Origin: Pigmentiphaga litoralis
GTDB lineage: Bacteria; Pseudomonadota; Gammaproteobacteria; Burkholderiales; Burkholderiaceae_B
Assembly (NCBI RefSeq): GCF_013408655.1
Contig: NZ_JACCBP010000004.1
Span: 37,115 to 101,114 of the forward strand
Direction: 5' to 3'
DNA: 64,000 bases
Positions 55,210 to 64,000 of the stretch are shown here, one piece after another; within the stretch, counting starts at the first letter, position 1, and every line of letters starts with the position of its first letter. The translations under genes and the position numbers were made by a program. Under the pieces are notes generated by a model, which made no database searches, was not told the DNA's origin, and saw only the letters and a list, made by a program, of their open reading frames with translations.

Positions 55210-58076
55210 GCGCCCGGCCCTTGCCCCCTGCGGACTCGCCGGACGAACCGGCGCCGCACGAAATCACGGCCGCCACCTTCGCATTGGATACGGTTGGCGA
55301 CTGTTTTGTGGTCGCCACGGGCGAAGTGCGCATCTTTGCGGCATCGGCGGTCGACGCCATTGCCCGCCGTCCCATTGCCCGCATCGGCGCGGGCGGCCTG
55401 CTGTTCGGTGTGGGTACCAGCTTCTTCGGCGACGAAACCCTGATTGCCGTCCGGACCCGCGACACGCACGTGTTCCGCCTGCCTGGCCGTTCGTGGGCCG
55501 TGGCGCAACCGTCCGACGCCTTTGCCGACGGCCTGGACACCTGGATCGCCGCGGTAATTGCCGGGGTGGCACGGGTGATTGAACCCAAGCCGCGCGCCGA
55601 CGTGGTGGTATCGCCCGAACAACCTTTTGCCGTCGCGCAGGCCGGTGCCGTGGTGGGCACCCACGGCCACAGCATGTGGGCGCGCGTACACGGCAGCAGC
55701 CGCCTGCTGGGCCTGGAAACGCTGCCGTCCGGCCTGGTGCCGCTGACGGCCAGCAGTTGGCTGGTGCTGGATGCCGACGCGCCGGTTGAAACCTTCAGCT
55801 GGCAGGACGGGCTGGCCGGCGATGACTGGCATGAACGGCTTGATGTCTTCCACGAAGCCATTGTCGAACTGTTGCCGCTGGTGCGGGGCCTGGGGGAAGC
55901 GGACGAGTTCAACCGCCTGACCGCCCGCCGCGCGGCCGAACGCCATGCCGAACACGACACCGCCGGCCGCTTTGCCGACGTGCTGGGCAACCCGCTGCCC
56001 CCCAGCGGGGTGGCCAGCACGGAACCGCTGCTGGACGTGATGCGCCGGATCGGCAAGACGCTGGATATGGCGATCGAAGCGCCCGTGCGCGCCCGGCAGG
56101 CCCAGGTCGACCGGCCGGCGACGGCGCAGGAGATTGCCCGGGCGTCCAAGATCCGCTTGCAGCCCGCGCGGCTCAAGGACGCGTGGTGGCGGGCCGATGG
56201 CGGCGCCTTCCTGGCGGAGCGCCTGACCGGTGAGCCGGTGGCGCTGCTGTTCCGGGGCGGTCACTACGATGAAGTCGACCGCCACGGCAGCATGCGCCGC
56301 GTGACCGCGGCCACCGCGGCCGAGCTGTCGCCGTCGGTCTGGACGCTGTTCAAGCCGCAGCGGCCCGGCAAGGCTTCTTTTGCCAACCTGTTCTTTGACA
56401 GTTTGAAAGGCAGCCGGGGCGATCTGCTGGGATTCTTTGCGACCATGCTGGTGGGCAGTCTGCTGGCCCAGGTGCTGCCCATGGCCACCGGATTCATTCT
56501 GGGCGTGCTGGCCCCGTCGGCCATGACGAGCCAGCTCGCCCAGGTGGGCGTCGCCATCGTCATGATCGGCGTGGTGGGCTACCTGCTGCAGGTGGGCGGC
56601 GAAATCGCCAAGCAACGGGTGCAGGCGCGCAGCAATGGCGAACTGTACCGCGTGGTCTGGGACCGCATTGCCAGTCTGCCGCTCAGCTACTTCCGCACGC
56701 AGGGCAGCGCCGAGCTGGTGGGGCGCGCCGGGTCGGCGATCTCGGTGCCGACGGGGGTGCAGATCTTCCTGTTCACCGCAGCGGGCAGCCTGGGCATGAT
56801 GGTGTCCAGCCTGATCACCTTGCTGCTGAATCATCCCCTGATTGCGTTGGTGGCCTTGGGGCTGGTGATCGTGCAGGTGGGCATTGGCGCCTTGGCGGGC
56901 TATCTGCAGGCGCGGGCCTACCTGAATGGCGAACAGCTGGAAGGCCTGGCCGACAGCCTGTTCGTGCAGATGATCAACGGGCTGGTCAAGCTGCGGTCGG
57001 CGGGCGCCGAAGACCGCGCGGTCACGCGCTGGGGCGACCGCTTTGCCGCCATGCGCCGGCGCATGGTCAAGGCGCGGCGTGTGATGAACGCGTACGAGGC
57101 GGCCCTGACGGCGCTGTCCTTGCTATCCGCCGCGGTGCTGTTCGCCGTGGTCCATATGCTCAACCAGGGCGACGCCGCGAGCGCCCTGCCGGTCGCCAAG
57201 GTCGTCGCCACGCTGACGGCATTTGCCATCCTGCTGTCGGCGGTGGGCCAGCTGACGGCCGGATTCCTGTCGGTATGGATGCTGGCGCCCAGCTGGAAAT
57301 ATGCGTTGCCGCTGCTGGAAAAGCAGCCTGAACCCACCGCTGGACGCAGCGACCCCGGCGAACTGACGGGCGCGCTGGAGTTTTCCAATGTCCAGTTCCG
57401 TTATGGCAGCGACGGCACGGTGGTTTTTGGCGGCTTGAGCTTCAAGGCTGCGCCGGGCGAGATGATCGCCATCGTCGGCCCATCGGGCTGCGGCAAATCG
57501 ACCCTGGTGCGGCTGGCGCTCGGGCTGGAAACGCCGTCATCCGGCGCGGTGTATGTCGATGGCCAGGACCTCCGGTCCATGCACCCCGCCGCCTACCGCA
57601 CGCAAGTAGGCGTGGTGCTGCAGGACGGCACGCTGCCGCCAGGCACCTTGTTCGAGATCGTTCGGGGAACGTCAAACGCCACGGTGGACGACGTGTGGCG
57701 GGCGCTGGCACAGGCGGCCGTAGCCGAAGACGTTGCGGCCATGCCGATGGGGATCCACACGCTGCTGCACGACGCGACCCGCACGCTGTCGGGTGGACAG
57801 GTGCAGCGGCTGGCCCTGGCGCGTGCCTTTGTGCAGCAGCCGCCCATCCTGATCCTGGACGAAGCCACCAGCGCGCTGGACAACACCACCCAGGCGATCG
57901 CCATGCGGACCATACTTGGCCTGTCGTCGACCCGCATCGTGATTGCGCACCGCATCAGCACGATCCGGCAGGCCGATCGCATCCTCGTGCTGGACCAGGG
58001 CAAGATCGCCGAAGCAGGCAGCTACGACGAACTGATGGCGCTGGACGGCGCCTTCGCCAAGCTGGCCCAGGCGTAA
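55206..58076 (+). CDS. Second NHLM/NHLP-type ABC transporter (permease-ATPase without peptidase)
   Basis: A 956-residue partner exporter. The first 400 residues are a soluble extension typical of the second transporter in NHLP systems: a cyclic-nucleotide-binding-like beta segment near the start (FALDTVGDCFVVATGEVRIF) and a domain around 300-390. Membrane helices follow (about 430-690, including FFATMLVGSLLAQVLPMATG), then an ATPase with GPSGCGKST near residue 758, LSGGQVQRLALARA near 861, LILDEATSALD and VIAHRI. No catalytic Cys motif is present. It starts in an ATGA overlap with the peptidase transporter, so equal amounts are expected; a heterodimer is probable. It ends the island. Confidence 0.9.
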   Translation: MSARPLPPADSPDEPAPHEITAATFALDTVGDCFVVATGEVRIFAASAVDAIARRPIARIGAGGLLFGVGTSFFGDETLIAVRTRDTHVFRLPGRSWAVAQPSDAFADGLDTWIAAVIAGVARVIEPKPRADVVVSPEQPFAVAQAGAVVGTHGHSMWARVHGSSRLLGLETLPSGLVPLTASSWLVLDADAPVETFSWQDGLAGDDWHERLDVFHEAIVELLPLVRGLGEADEFNRLTARRAAERHAEHDTAGRFADVLGNPLPPSGVASTEPLLDVMRRIGKTLDMAIEAPVRARQAQVDRPATAQEIARASKIRLQPARLKDAWWRADGGAFLAERLTGEPVALLFRGGHYDEVDRHGSMRRVTAATAAELSPSVWTLFKPQRPGKASFANLFFDSLKGSRGDLLGFFATMLVGSLLAQVLPMATGFILGVLAPSAMTSQLAQVGVAIVMIGVVGYLLQVGGEIAKQRVQARSNGELYRVVWDRIASLPLSYFRTQGSAELVGRAGSAISVPTGVQIFLFTAAGSLGMMVSSLITLLLNHPLIALVALGLVIVQVGIGALAGYLQARAYLNGEQLEGLADSLFVQMINGLVKLRSAGAEDRAVTRWGDRFAAMRRRMVKARRVMNAYEAALTALSLLSAAVLFAVVHMLNQGDAASALPVAKVVATLTAFAILLSAVGQLTAGFLSVWMLAPSWKYALPLLEKQPEPTAGRSDPGELTGALEFSNVQFRYGSDGTVVFGGLSFKAAPGEMIAIVGPSGCGKSTLVRLALGLETPSSGAVYVDGQDLRSMHPAAYRTQVGVVLQDGTLPPGTLFEIVRGTSNATVDDVWRALAQAAVAEDVAAMPMGIHTLLHDATRTLSGGQVQRLALARAFVQQPPILILDEATSALDNTTQAIAMRTILGLSSTRIVIAHRISTIRQADRILVLDQGKIAEAGSYDELMALDGAFAKLAQA

Positions 58077-58186
58077 CCGGCGGAAGGCCGGAATACGGTC
58101 TTCTGCTGGCGCCTGTCGACACTCGCCGTCACGGCCGACAACGCCGACAAGGCTGACAAGGCTGGCGGCATCAACCTCCACGGAAG

Positions 58187-58240
58187 AAAAAAAACGCGGA
58201 AGCACTTCCTGCAGTTGCCTGCAGGCCGTACTTCCGCGTT
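58187..58240 (-). terminator. Rho-independent terminator after rpsQ
   Basis: AACGCGGAAG (58193-58202) pairs with CTTCCGCGTT (58231-58240), with an inner CCTGCAG/CTGCAGG stem. On the minus strand the stem is followed by eight T residues (A-run at 58187-58194). It ends the S10 block after rpsQ and shields the island from read-through. Confidence 0.9.
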
Positions 58241-58287
58241 CCTAGTGCTTGTTGACCAGCGGCTTGCGCCGCCCGGTCACCGCAGGA

Positions 58288-58551
58288 TCAGACGATCCGT
58301 GCGGCTTCCAACAGGCGAACCACAGTCCATGCCTTGGTCTTCGAGATCGGACGTGTTTCCGAAATCTCGACCAGGTCACCGGTCTTGTACTGGTTCGTTT
58401 CGTCGTGTGCGTGGTACTTGTTCGAACGCACGATGATCTTGCCGTACAGCGGGTGCTTGACGCGCCGCTCGACCAGCACGGTCACGGTTTTGTTCATCTT
58501 GTCGCTCGTCACACGGCCCGTCAGAGCACGCTTCAGTTTTGCTTCGCTCAT
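58288..58551 (-). CDS. rpsQ: 30S ribosomal protein S17
   Basis: An 87-residue early 16S-binding protein. [20 protein letters not shown] and [20 protein letters not shown] are typical. It is the last gene of the block read from the rplC promoter; its own terminator follows, which is unusual because rplN normally continues the operon. Confidence 0.98.
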   Translation of the reverse strand: MSEAKLKRALTGRVTSDKMNKTVTVLVERRVKHPLYGKIIVRSNKYHAHDETNQYKTGDLVEISETRPISKTKAWTVVRLLEAARIV

Positions 58552-58553
58552 GA

Positions 58554-58745
58554 TTACTTCCCGGCCTTTTCGCGCTGCACGGTCCGTACACGCGCGATGT
58601 CGCGCCGTACTTTGCGTAGCTGGCTGCTATTGGAAAGCTGCTGGGTAGCCATCTGCATACGCAGACTGAACTGGGCCCGGAGCAGACCTTCGAGCTCTTT
58701 CGTGAGCTCTGCTTCGTCTTTCGAACGGAATTCGCTTGCTTTCAT
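58554..58745 (-). CDS. rpmC: 50S ribosomal protein L29
   Basis: A 63-residue protein at the peptide exit. [20 protein letters not shown] and [20 protein letters not shown] fit the family. It lies 2 nt before rpsQ. Confidence 0.97.
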   Translation of the reverse strand: MKASEFRSKDEAELTKELEGLLRAQFSLRMQMATQQLSNSSQLRKVRRDIARVRTVQREKAGK

Positions 58746-58755
58746 TCCTATCCCC

Positions 58756-59172
58756 TTACGAGCCGATGTGGCGCGTAACGAAGGTGGTCGAGATCGGAAG
58801 CTTGGCGGCTGCCAGGCGGAAAGCCTCGCGCGCCAGTTCTTCGTTCACACCGTCCATCTCATAGAGCACTTTGCCCGGCTGGATCTCGGCAACCCAGTAC
58901 TCAGGGTTACCTTTACCGTTACCCATCCGAACTTCAGCAGGTTTCTGCGAAATTGGCTTGTCTGGGAAAATCCGGATCCAGATCCGGCCGCCGCGCTTGA
59001 TGTGACGCGAGATCGCGCGGCGAGCCGCTTCGATCTGACGCGCCGTCAAGCGACCGCGGCCCGTGGCCTTGAGACCGAATTCGCCGAACGACACGTTAGC
59101 GCCGCGCGTGGCCAATCCGGTATTACGGCCCTTTTGTTCCTTGCGGTATTTTCTGCGTGAAGGCTGCAGCAT
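58756..59172 (-). CDS. rplP: 50S ribosomal protein L16
   Basis: A 138-residue protein near the A-site. [40 protein letters not shown] and [20 protein letters not shown] are invariant. 10 nt before rpmC. Confidence 0.98.
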   Translation of the reverse strand: MLQPSRRKYRKEQKGRNTGLATRGANVSFGEFGLKATGRGRLTARQIEAARRAISRHIKRGGRIWIRIFPDKPISQKPAEVRMGNGKGNPEYWVAEIQPGKVLYEMDGVNEELAREAFRLAAAKLPISTTFVTRHIGS

Positions 59173-59174
59173 CT

Positions 59175-60053
59175 TTATTCTCCGTCTTTGGCAGGCGCGG
59201 CAGGCGCGGCTGCATCAGCCGGCTTGCGCGGCGCGCGCTTGGCAGCAGCGCCAGCGTCCGGTGCGGCAGCAGCAACTGCTCCGTCACCTTCAGGCTTGCG
59301 GCCACCGCGACCACGCGGGGCGCCAGGACGATTGCCCGGACGCTCGTTGCGGTCATTGCGGGGACCACGACGCGGCTTGCGCTCATCGTCCTTGCTCGCT
59401 TCCGGCACGGCATTCTGTTCGGCTGTACCAAGGGTATCGCCCTTGTACACCCAAACCTTGATGCCGATCAGGCCGTAGGTCGTGCCGGCTTCCGAAGTGC
59501 CGTAGTCGATGTTCGCGCGCAGGGTGTGCAACGGCACACGGCCTTCGCGATACCACTCGGTACGGGCGATTTCGATGCCGTTCAGACGACCGGCGCTCAT
59601 GATCTTGATGCCCTGGGCACCCAGACGCATCGCATTCTGCATGGCGCGTTTCATCGCGCGGCGGAACATGATGCGCTTTTCGAGCTGTTGCGAGATCGAG
59701 TCGGCGATCAGTTGAGCGTCGATTTCCGGCTTGCGGATTTCTTCGATGTTGACGTGCACAGGCACGCCCATCAGACGCTGCAGATCGGCCTTCAGGATTT
59801 CGATGTCCTCGCCCTTCTTGCCGATCACCACGCCCGGACGAGCCGAGTAGATGGTGACGCGGGCATTCTTGGCAGGACGCTCGATGATCACGCGACCGAC
59901 GGAAGCGCCTTTCAGCTTCTTCTTCAGGTATTCGCGAACCTTGATGTCTTCCGCGAGCATGACGGCGTAGTTGCTGCCGTTGGCGAACCAACGGGAGGAC
60001 CAATTACGGCTGACCGCGAGTCGGAACCCGGTTGGATGAATCTTCTGTCCCAT
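59175..60053 (-). CDS. rpsC: 30S ribosomal protein S3 with long C-terminal tail
   Basis: A 292-residue protein forming the mRNA entry helicase with S4 and S5. The KH domain ([20 protein letters not shown], then [13 protein letters not shown]) and [20 protein letters not shown] are normal. After residue 213 a tail of about 80 residues rich in Arg, Pro, Ala and Lys follows ([20 protein letters not shown]). E. coli S3 has 233. Long tails are frequent in Burkholderiales S3. Confidence 0.98.
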   Translation of the reverse strand: MGQKIHPTGFRLAVSRNWSSRWFANGSNYAVMLAEDIKVREYLKKKLKGASVGRVIIERPAKNARVTIYSARPGVVIGKKGEDIEILKADLQRLMGVPVHVNIEEIRKPEIDAQLIADSISQQLEKRIMFRRAMKRAMQNAMRLGAQGIKIMSAGRLNGIEIARTEWYREGRVPLHTLRANIDYGTSEAGTTYGLIGIKVWVYKGDTLGTAEQNAVPEASKDDERKPRRGPRNDRNERPGNRPGAPRGRGGRKPEGDGAVAAAAPDAGAAAKRAPRKPADAAAPAAPAKDGE

Positions 60054-60062
60054 CGTGGCTCC

Positions 60063-60392
60063 TTAGTTGCCGACCGTGACCACGATGTGGCAGGTCTGCT
60101 TCTCGATCTTGACGCCGCGGCCCTTCGCACGAGCGTCGAAACGCTTGAGCGAAGTACCCTTGTCGACGATGATGGTCTTGACCTTCAGTTCGTCAATGTC
60201 GGCGCCGTCATTGTGCTCGGCATTCGCGATAGCGGATTCGACCACTTTCTTGATGATGCCGGCGGACTTCTTGGGCGTGAACGTCAGGATGTTGATGGCC
60301 TGAGCGACCGACTTGCCGCGGACCATGTCCGCAACCAGTCGAGCCTTCTGGGCCGAGACGCGGACGCCGCGCAGTTTTGCTGTGGTTTCCAT
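60063..60392 (-). CDS. rplV: 50S ribosomal protein L22
   Basis: A 109-residue protein lining the exit tunnel. [20 protein letters not shown] and [20 protein letters not shown] are conserved. 8 nt before rpsC. Confidence 0.98.
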   Translation of the reverse strand: METTAKLRGVRVSAQKARLVADMVRGKSVAQAINILTFTPKKSAGIIKKVVESAIANAEHNDGADIDELKVKTIIVDKGTSLKRFDARAKGRGVKIEKQTCHIVVTVGN

Positions 60393-60400
60393 AGCCCCGA

Positions 60401-60676
60401 TTACCTCTTGGCCTTTTTGTCCGCAGCGTGGCCCTTGAACGTACGGGTCAGCGCGAACTCACCGAGCTTGTGACCAACCATGTTCTCGTTGACGTACACG
60501 GGAACGTGCTGACGGCCATTGTGCACAGCGATCGTGAGCCCGATGAAATCGGGCAGGATCGTGGAACGGCGCGACCAGGTCTTGATTGGGCGTTTGTCTT
60601 TTCCGGCCGTGGCGGTCTCGACCTTCTTGAGAAGGTGAAGATCGACAAACGGTCCTTTCTTGATAGAACGTGACAT
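60401..60676 (-). CDS. rpsS: 30S ribosomal protein S19
   Basis: A 91-residue head protein. [20 protein letters not shown] and [20 protein letters not shown] are typical. 11 nt after rplB. Confidence 0.98.
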   Translation of the reverse strand: MSRSIKKGPFVDLHLLKKVETATAGKDKRPIKTWSRRSTILPDFIGLTIAVHNGRQHVPVYVNENMVGHKLGEFALTRTFKGHAADKKAKR

Positions 60677-60687
60677 GCTTGCCTCGC

Positions 60688-61515
60688 TTACTTCTTCTTG
60701 CGCCGCTGGACGATCATATTGCTCGTCCGCTTATTGCGGCGGGTCTTGAAACCCTTGGACGGAGTGCCCCAGGGGCTGACCGGTTCGCGTGCTTCGCCGG
60801 TGCGACCTTCACCACCACCGTGGGGATGATCGACAGGGTTCATTGCAACGCCACGAACGGTAGGACGAATACCACGCCAACGCGTTGCACCGGCTTTGCC
60901 GATCTGGCGCAGGCCATGCTCTTCGTTGGAAACTTCGCCGATGGTAGCGCGGCACTCGATGTGCACCTTCCGGACTTCGCCGGAGCGCAGGCGAACCTGA
61001 GCGTAGGTACCTTCACGAGCCAGCAGCACTGCCGAAGCACCGGCCGAACGCACCATCTGTGCGCCCTTGCCAGGCAGCATCTCGACGCAGTGAATCGTCG
61101 AACCGACTGGAATATTGCGGATAGGCAGGGTGTTGCCGGCGCGGATAGGCGCTTCGACACCCGACAACAGCGTTGCACCGACTTCCAGACCGCGTGGCGC
61201 AATGATGTAGCGACGCTCGCCGTCGGCGTAGCAGATCAGAGCGATGTGCGCCGTGCGGTTAGGATCGTATTCAATACGCTCGACCTTGGCCGGAATCCCG
61301 TCCTTGGTCCGCTTGAAGTCGATGAGACGATAGTGTTGCTTGTGACCACCGCCGCGATGACGCGTGGTGATGTGGCCGTTGTTGTTACGACCGGCGTTCT
61401 GGATCTGTTTTTCCAGAAGCGCGTCAAGCGGGCGGCCCTTGAACAGGTGGGGATGAACCACCTTGACCATGCCGCGACGGCCGGCGGAAGTCGGCTTTAG
61501 CTTAACGAGGGGCAT
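60688..61515 (-). CDS. rplB: 50S ribosomal protein L2
   Basis: A 275-residue protein essential for peptidyl transfer. [40 protein letters not shown] and the active-site loop [20 protein letters not shown] with the key His are present. It starts 1 nt after the rplW stop. Confidence 0.98.
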   Translation of the reverse strand: MPLVKLKPTSAGRRGMVKVVHPHLFKGRPLDALLEKQIQNAGRNNNGHITTRHRGGGHKQHYRLIDFKRTKDGIPAKVERIEYDPNRTAHIALICYADGERRYIIAPRGLEVGATLLSGVEAPIRAGNTLPIRNIPVGSTIHCVEMLPGKGAQMVRSAGASAVLLAREGTYAQVRLRSGEVRKVHIECRATIGEVSNEEHGLRQIGKAGATRWRGIRPTVRGVAMNPVDHPHGGGEGRTGEAREPVSPWGTPSKGFKTRRNKRTSNMIVQRRKKK

Positions 61516-61818
61516 TTACTTCACCTCCTGCGCAAAGTCGATTTCCTGACCTGGCTTCAACGACACGTACGCCTTTCTTTCGTTCCGGCGACGACCCATG
61601 AAACGGCCAAAGCGCTTGACTTTGCCCTTGGTATTGAGCACCTGCACGGACTCGACCTGCACCTTGAAGAGCAGTTCGACGGCAGCCTTGATTTCTGGCT
61701 TGGTGGCATCTTGGATGACACGGAAAGCCACTTGCTCGTTCTTGTCGGCAATGAACGTGCTCTTTTCGGAGACGATCGGGGCCAACAGGACTTGCATCAG
61801 ACGTTCATTCTTGCTCAT
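61516..61818 (-). CDS. rplW: 50S ribosomal protein L23
   Basis: A 100-residue exit-site protein where trigger factor and SRP dock. [20 protein letters not shown] and [20 protein letters not shown] are typical. It overlaps rplD by 4 nt. Confidence 0.98.
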   Translation of the reverse strand: MSKNERLMQVLLAPIVSEKSTFIADKNEQVAFRVIQDATKPEIKAAVELLFKVQVESVQVLNTKGKVKRFGRFMGRRRNERKAYVSLKPGQEIDFAQEVK

Positions 61819-62435
61819 CCCAGCATCTCCTCGAGCTGAGCGATCGCTGGCTTGGTGATCAACACTTTGTTGTAGTGGATCAGCGACAGCGGATCGGCGT
61901 AACGGGACTCGACCACGGCGACGTGCGGCAGATTGCGCGTGGCCAGGTAGAGGTTTTCGTCAACCGTATCGGTAATGATCAGCACCGACGTCAGACCGAG
62001 CGTCTTGAGCTTGTCAGCGGCCAACTTGGTCTTGGGCGACTCGAGCACAAACGCATCGACGATGGCGATACGATCTTCGCGGGCCAACTGGGAGAGGATC
62101 GAGCGCATACCGGCGCGATACATCTTCTTGTTGACCTTCTGGCTGAAGTTTTCGTCAGGCGAGTTCGGGAAAATCCGACCACCACCACGCCACAGCGGCG
62201 ACGACGACATACCGGCACGAGCGCGGCCCGTACCCTTCTGGCGCCACGGCTTCTTGGTCGTGTGCTTGACTTGCTCGCGGTCCTTCTGGGCGCGGTTACC
62301 GCTGCGGGCGTTGGCCTGATAGGCCACGACCACCTGGTGAACCAGCGCTTCGTTGAATTCGCGGCCGAAAATGGTATCGGGGGCGTTCACGGTTGCGGAC
62401 GACTGGCCCTGATCATTCAGAAGCTTGAGTTCCAT
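61815..62435 (-). CDS. rplD: 50S ribosomal protein L4
   Basis: A 206-residue protein of the exit-tunnel constriction. [20 protein letters not shown] is the conserved loop; [20 protein letters not shown] follows. In E. coli L4 attenuates and represses the S10 operon; whether it does so here is unknown, since rpsJ and rplC are separated by a promoter. Confidence 0.98.
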   Translation of the reverse strand: MELKLLNDQGQSSATVNAPDTIFGREFNEALVHQVVVAYQANARSGNRAQKDREQVKHTTKKPWRQKGTGRARAGMSSSPLWRGGGRIFPNSPDENFSQKVNKKMYRAGMRSILSQLAREDRIAIVDAFVLESPKTKLAADKLKTLGLTSVLIITDTVDENLYLATRNLPHVAVVESRYADPLSLIHYNKVLITKPAIAQLEEMLG

Positions 62436-62437
62436 TA

Positions 62438-63118
62438 TCAGGCTCCTTTGATCGCGGGACGCACGACGACATTCGCGTTGGCGTGGCCGGGGACGGCGCC
62501 ACGGACCAGCAGCAGACCGCGTTCAGCGTCCACACGAATGACTTCGAGGTTTTGCACAGTGCGTTGCACGTCACCAAGGTGACCTGCCATCTTCTTGCCT
62601 GGGAACACGCGACCCGGATCCTGCGCCATACCGATGGAGCCAGCCGAGTTGTGCGAAACCGAGTTACCGTGCGACGCACGGTTCGACGAGAAGTGGTGAC
62701 GCTTGATCGCGCCCGAGAAGCCCTTACCGATCGTGGTACCGGTCACGTCGACTTTCTGGCCAACGGTGAACACGGACTCGACAGCGACAACGGCGCCTGG
62801 AGCGAATTCGGCTGCTTTAGCCGGATCAAGACGGAATTCTTTGAGCACGCTGCCTGCTTCGACACCCGCTTTCGCGAAGTGACCGGTAAGCGGGCTGGTG
62901 ACGCGCGATGCACGGCGCGTACCAAACGTGACCTGGACGGCTGCGTAGCCGTCGGCTTGCGGGGACTTGACCTGGGTCACACGGTTGTTCGACACGTCCA
63001 GTACCGTCACAGGGATGGATTCACCATCGTCCGTGAAGATACGGGTCATGCCAACCTTGCGACCCACCAAGCCTAGCCGGAATGCGGCTGGCGTGGAGGT
63101 CGTCGATTGGGTCGACAT
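62438..63118 (-). CDS. rplC: 50S ribosomal protein L3
   Basis: A 226-residue protein close to the peptidyl transferase centre. [40 protein letters not shown] and [20 protein letters not shown] are family landmarks; the Gln methylated in E. coli is within MAQDPGRVF. It is the first gene after the internal promoter, 284 nt from rpsJ. Confidence 0.98.
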   Translation of the reverse strand: MSTQSTTSTPAAFRLGLVGRKVGMTRIFTDDGESIPVTVLDVSNNRVTQVKSPQADGYAAVQVTFGTRRASRVTSPLTGHFAKAGVEAGSVLKEFRLDPAKAAEFAPGAVVAVESVFTVGQKVDVTGTTIGKGFSGAIKRHHFSSNRASHGNSVSHNSAGSIGMAQDPGRVFPGKKMAGHLGDVQRTVQNLEVIRVDAERGLLLVRGAVPGHANANVVVRPAIKGA

Positions 63119-63348
63119 CGTTTTCTCCGTTCCCGACTGCGATTGGCCGGGGCTAAAAATGGCATTACGCCAGAATGTGGTAGGTAGTGCGGTCGTGCAG
63201 CAAACAAAGGTGATTGCCAGCGCGACTCTTGCCAGTGACGCGTCAACCTGAAGTTCAAGCTGAGCAAATAAGAACCAGCAGTGCCGTCAAGAACGGGTCA
63301 CAGCCCGATACTGCATTGACTGGGCGAAAAATTACTGGCAAGCCGGCA

Positions 63349-63378
63349 AGTATAGCGCGCACCCCGCGCGTTATACAA
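63349..63378 (-). promoter_or_regulatory. Candidate promoter of the rplC-rpsQ block
   Basis: Minus strand -35 TTGTAT (63373-63378), 18-bp spacer and -10 TATACT (63349-63354), about 230 nt before rplC. It is overlapped by a GC-rich dyad GCACCCCGC (63359-63367) / GCGGGGTGC (63381-63389), which could fold in the rpsJ read-through RNA. The remaining 63119-63348 leader holds no gene. Confidence 0.6.
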
Positions 63379-63402
63379 GGGCGGGGTGCAAATACGAGAC
63401 GA

Positions 63403-63714
63403 TTAGTTCAGAGCGATTTCGACGTCGACACCTGCGGGCAGGTCCAGGCGCATCAGCGCGTCAACCGTCTTGTCCGTGGGATCCACGATGTCCATCAGGC
63501 GTTGATGGGTGCGGATCTCGAACTGATCGCGCGACGTCTTGTTGACGTGCGGCGAACGCAGCAGATCGTACCGGCGGATACGGGTCGGCAGCGGCACGGG
63601 GCCACGGACGACTGCGCCGGTCCGCTTCGCGGTTTCAACGATTTCAGCGGCCGACTGGTCGATGAGCTTGTAGTCGAAAGCCTTGAGGCGGATGCGAATC
63701 TTTTGCTTTTTCAT
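63403..63714 (-). CDS. rpsJ: 30S ribosomal protein S10
   Basis: A 103-residue protein that also serves as NusE in antitermination. [20 protein letters not shown] and [20 protein letters not shown] are invariant. It is downstream of tuf and probably cotranscribed with it. Confidence 0.98.
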   Translation of the reverse strand: MKKQKIRIRLKAFDYKLIDQSAAEIVETAKRTGAVVRGPVPLPTRIRRYDLLRSPHVNKTSRDQFEIRTHQRLMDIVDPTDKTVDALMRLDLPAGVDVEIALN

Positions 63715-63735
63715 GGGACATTCCTAAAGAGCGAG

Positions 63736-63799
63736 GGTGGAAGACGCCAGAGGCACCTTCCGAAGCGTTGGGGTGGAAAGCGCCGAAGCGCCTTCCGGA
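63736..63799. repeat. Duplicated imperfect hairpin between tuf and rpsJ
   Basis: Two related units, GGTGGAAGACGCC-AGAGGCACCTTCC (from 63736) and GGTGGAAAGCGCC-GAAGCGCCTTCC (from 63772), each form an imperfect stem-loop. They lie in the tuf-rpsJ spacer and may modulate read-through or processing. Confidence 0.5.
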
Positions 63800-63814
63800 C
63801 GTAAGTACCGAGTC

Positions 63815-64000
63815 TTACTTCAGGATCGTGGCAACGACACCGGCGCCGACGGTACGACCGCCTTCACGGATGGCGAAGCGCAGACCTTCTTCCATGGCGA
63901 TGGGAGCCAGCAGCTTGACCGTGATCGACACGTTGTCGCCTGGCAGAACCATTTCCTTGTCTTCCGGCAGCTCGATCGAGCCCGTCACGTCAGTCGTACG
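63815..64000 (-). CDS. tuf: Elongation factor Tu, C-terminal fragment
   Basis: The last 61 codons of EF-Tu on the minus strand; the rest lies beyond the window. The reading ends in [21 protein letters not shown], and [20 protein letters not shown] is domain 3 sequence. EF-Tu delivers aminoacyl-tRNA to the ribosome. Placement before rpsJ is the usual str-S10 junction. Confidence 0.97.
   Translation of the reverse strand, partial: RTTDVTGSIELPEDKEMVLPGDNVSITVKLLAPIAMEEGLRFAIREGGRTVGAGVVATILK

Noticed and set aside
55071..56834. Long minus-strand frames (up to 587 codons) opposite the second island transporter
   Set aside because: Low-complexity Gly/His/Arg composition, overlapping a clear ABC transporter gene.
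50968..58076. Reading the island as a lanthipeptide or other modified bacteriocin cluster
   Set aside because: No LanM, YcaO, radical SAM or similar enzyme is present, and the cargo lacks Cys, which most such modifications need.
50364..58287. Transposon or integron origin of the island
   Set aside because: No transposase, integrase, flanking repeats or tRNA gene was seen at either end; gene transfer remains possible but is not shown.

Overview
The window is high-GC DNA from a Betaproteobacterium of the order Burkholderiales. It most resembles the Alcaligenaceae (Bordetella/Achromobacter relatives). The signs are orphan Bug-type tripartite tricarboxylate receptors, a ResB/CcsB cytochrome c assembly pair with cytochrome c4, a HemB without zinc-site cysteines, an Ala/Lys-rich S3 tail and the tuf-S10-spc-alpha ribosomal superoperon. 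Species-level placement is inference.

Layout. 1-2474: end of a Bug receptor, a GntR/FCD regulator, and a complete Bug receptor behind a promoter whose spacer is a 15-bp palindrome. 2524-12539 (minus): a catabolic and uptake cluster with two amidohydrolases, an SDR, an isochorismatase-fold hydrolase, an SsuABC-type importer with two paralogous binding proteins, a LOG-family protein and a DUF3830 protein. It is divided by a spacer with a LysR box from the LysR gene at 13016. 14111-17331 (minus): dgt, aroB and aroK. 17647-22099: a class A PBP, then cyaY, lptM and lysA. 22214-25656: msrQ/msrP and a QorB-like oxidoreductase divergent from an HxlR regulator. 25771-30164 (minus): ccsB, resB and cytochrome c4. 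30636-34144 (plus): gamma-carbonic anhydrase, engB, hemB and a CorA transporter. 34260-36922 (minus): dsbD and cutA. 37138-41039 (plus): an accessory Bug receptor, LysR regulator, aspartate dehydrogenase and 2-hydroxyacid dehydrogenase.

41241-64000 (minus) is the ribosomal superoperon, read tuf, rpsJ, then rplC through rpsQ, then rplN through secY, rpmJ, rpsM, rpsK, rpsD, rpoA, rplQ. It is interrupted between rpsQ and rplN by about 7.9 kb carrying four plus-strand genes. infA is absent between secY and rpmJ.

The interrupting island is the most unusual part. Its first gene encodes a 197-residue protein with a double-glycine leader of the bacteriocin/NHLP kind. The predicted mature part is a helical protein free of Cys, Trp and Tyr that resembles type III secretion filament proteins (EspA/Bsp22-like) rather than a peptide. 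Three consecutive perfect hairpins follow. Then come an HlyD-type adaptor, a C39-peptidase ABC transporter with intact Cys/His/Asp, and a second ABC transporter without a peptidase. The three export genes overlap by 4 nt each. No peptide-modification enzyme, immunity gene or outer-membrane factor lies in the island. My reading is a dedicated type I export system for one processed, possibly self-assembling surface protein, set inside a core ribosomal locus. The export components are clear from motifs; the filament idea is inference.
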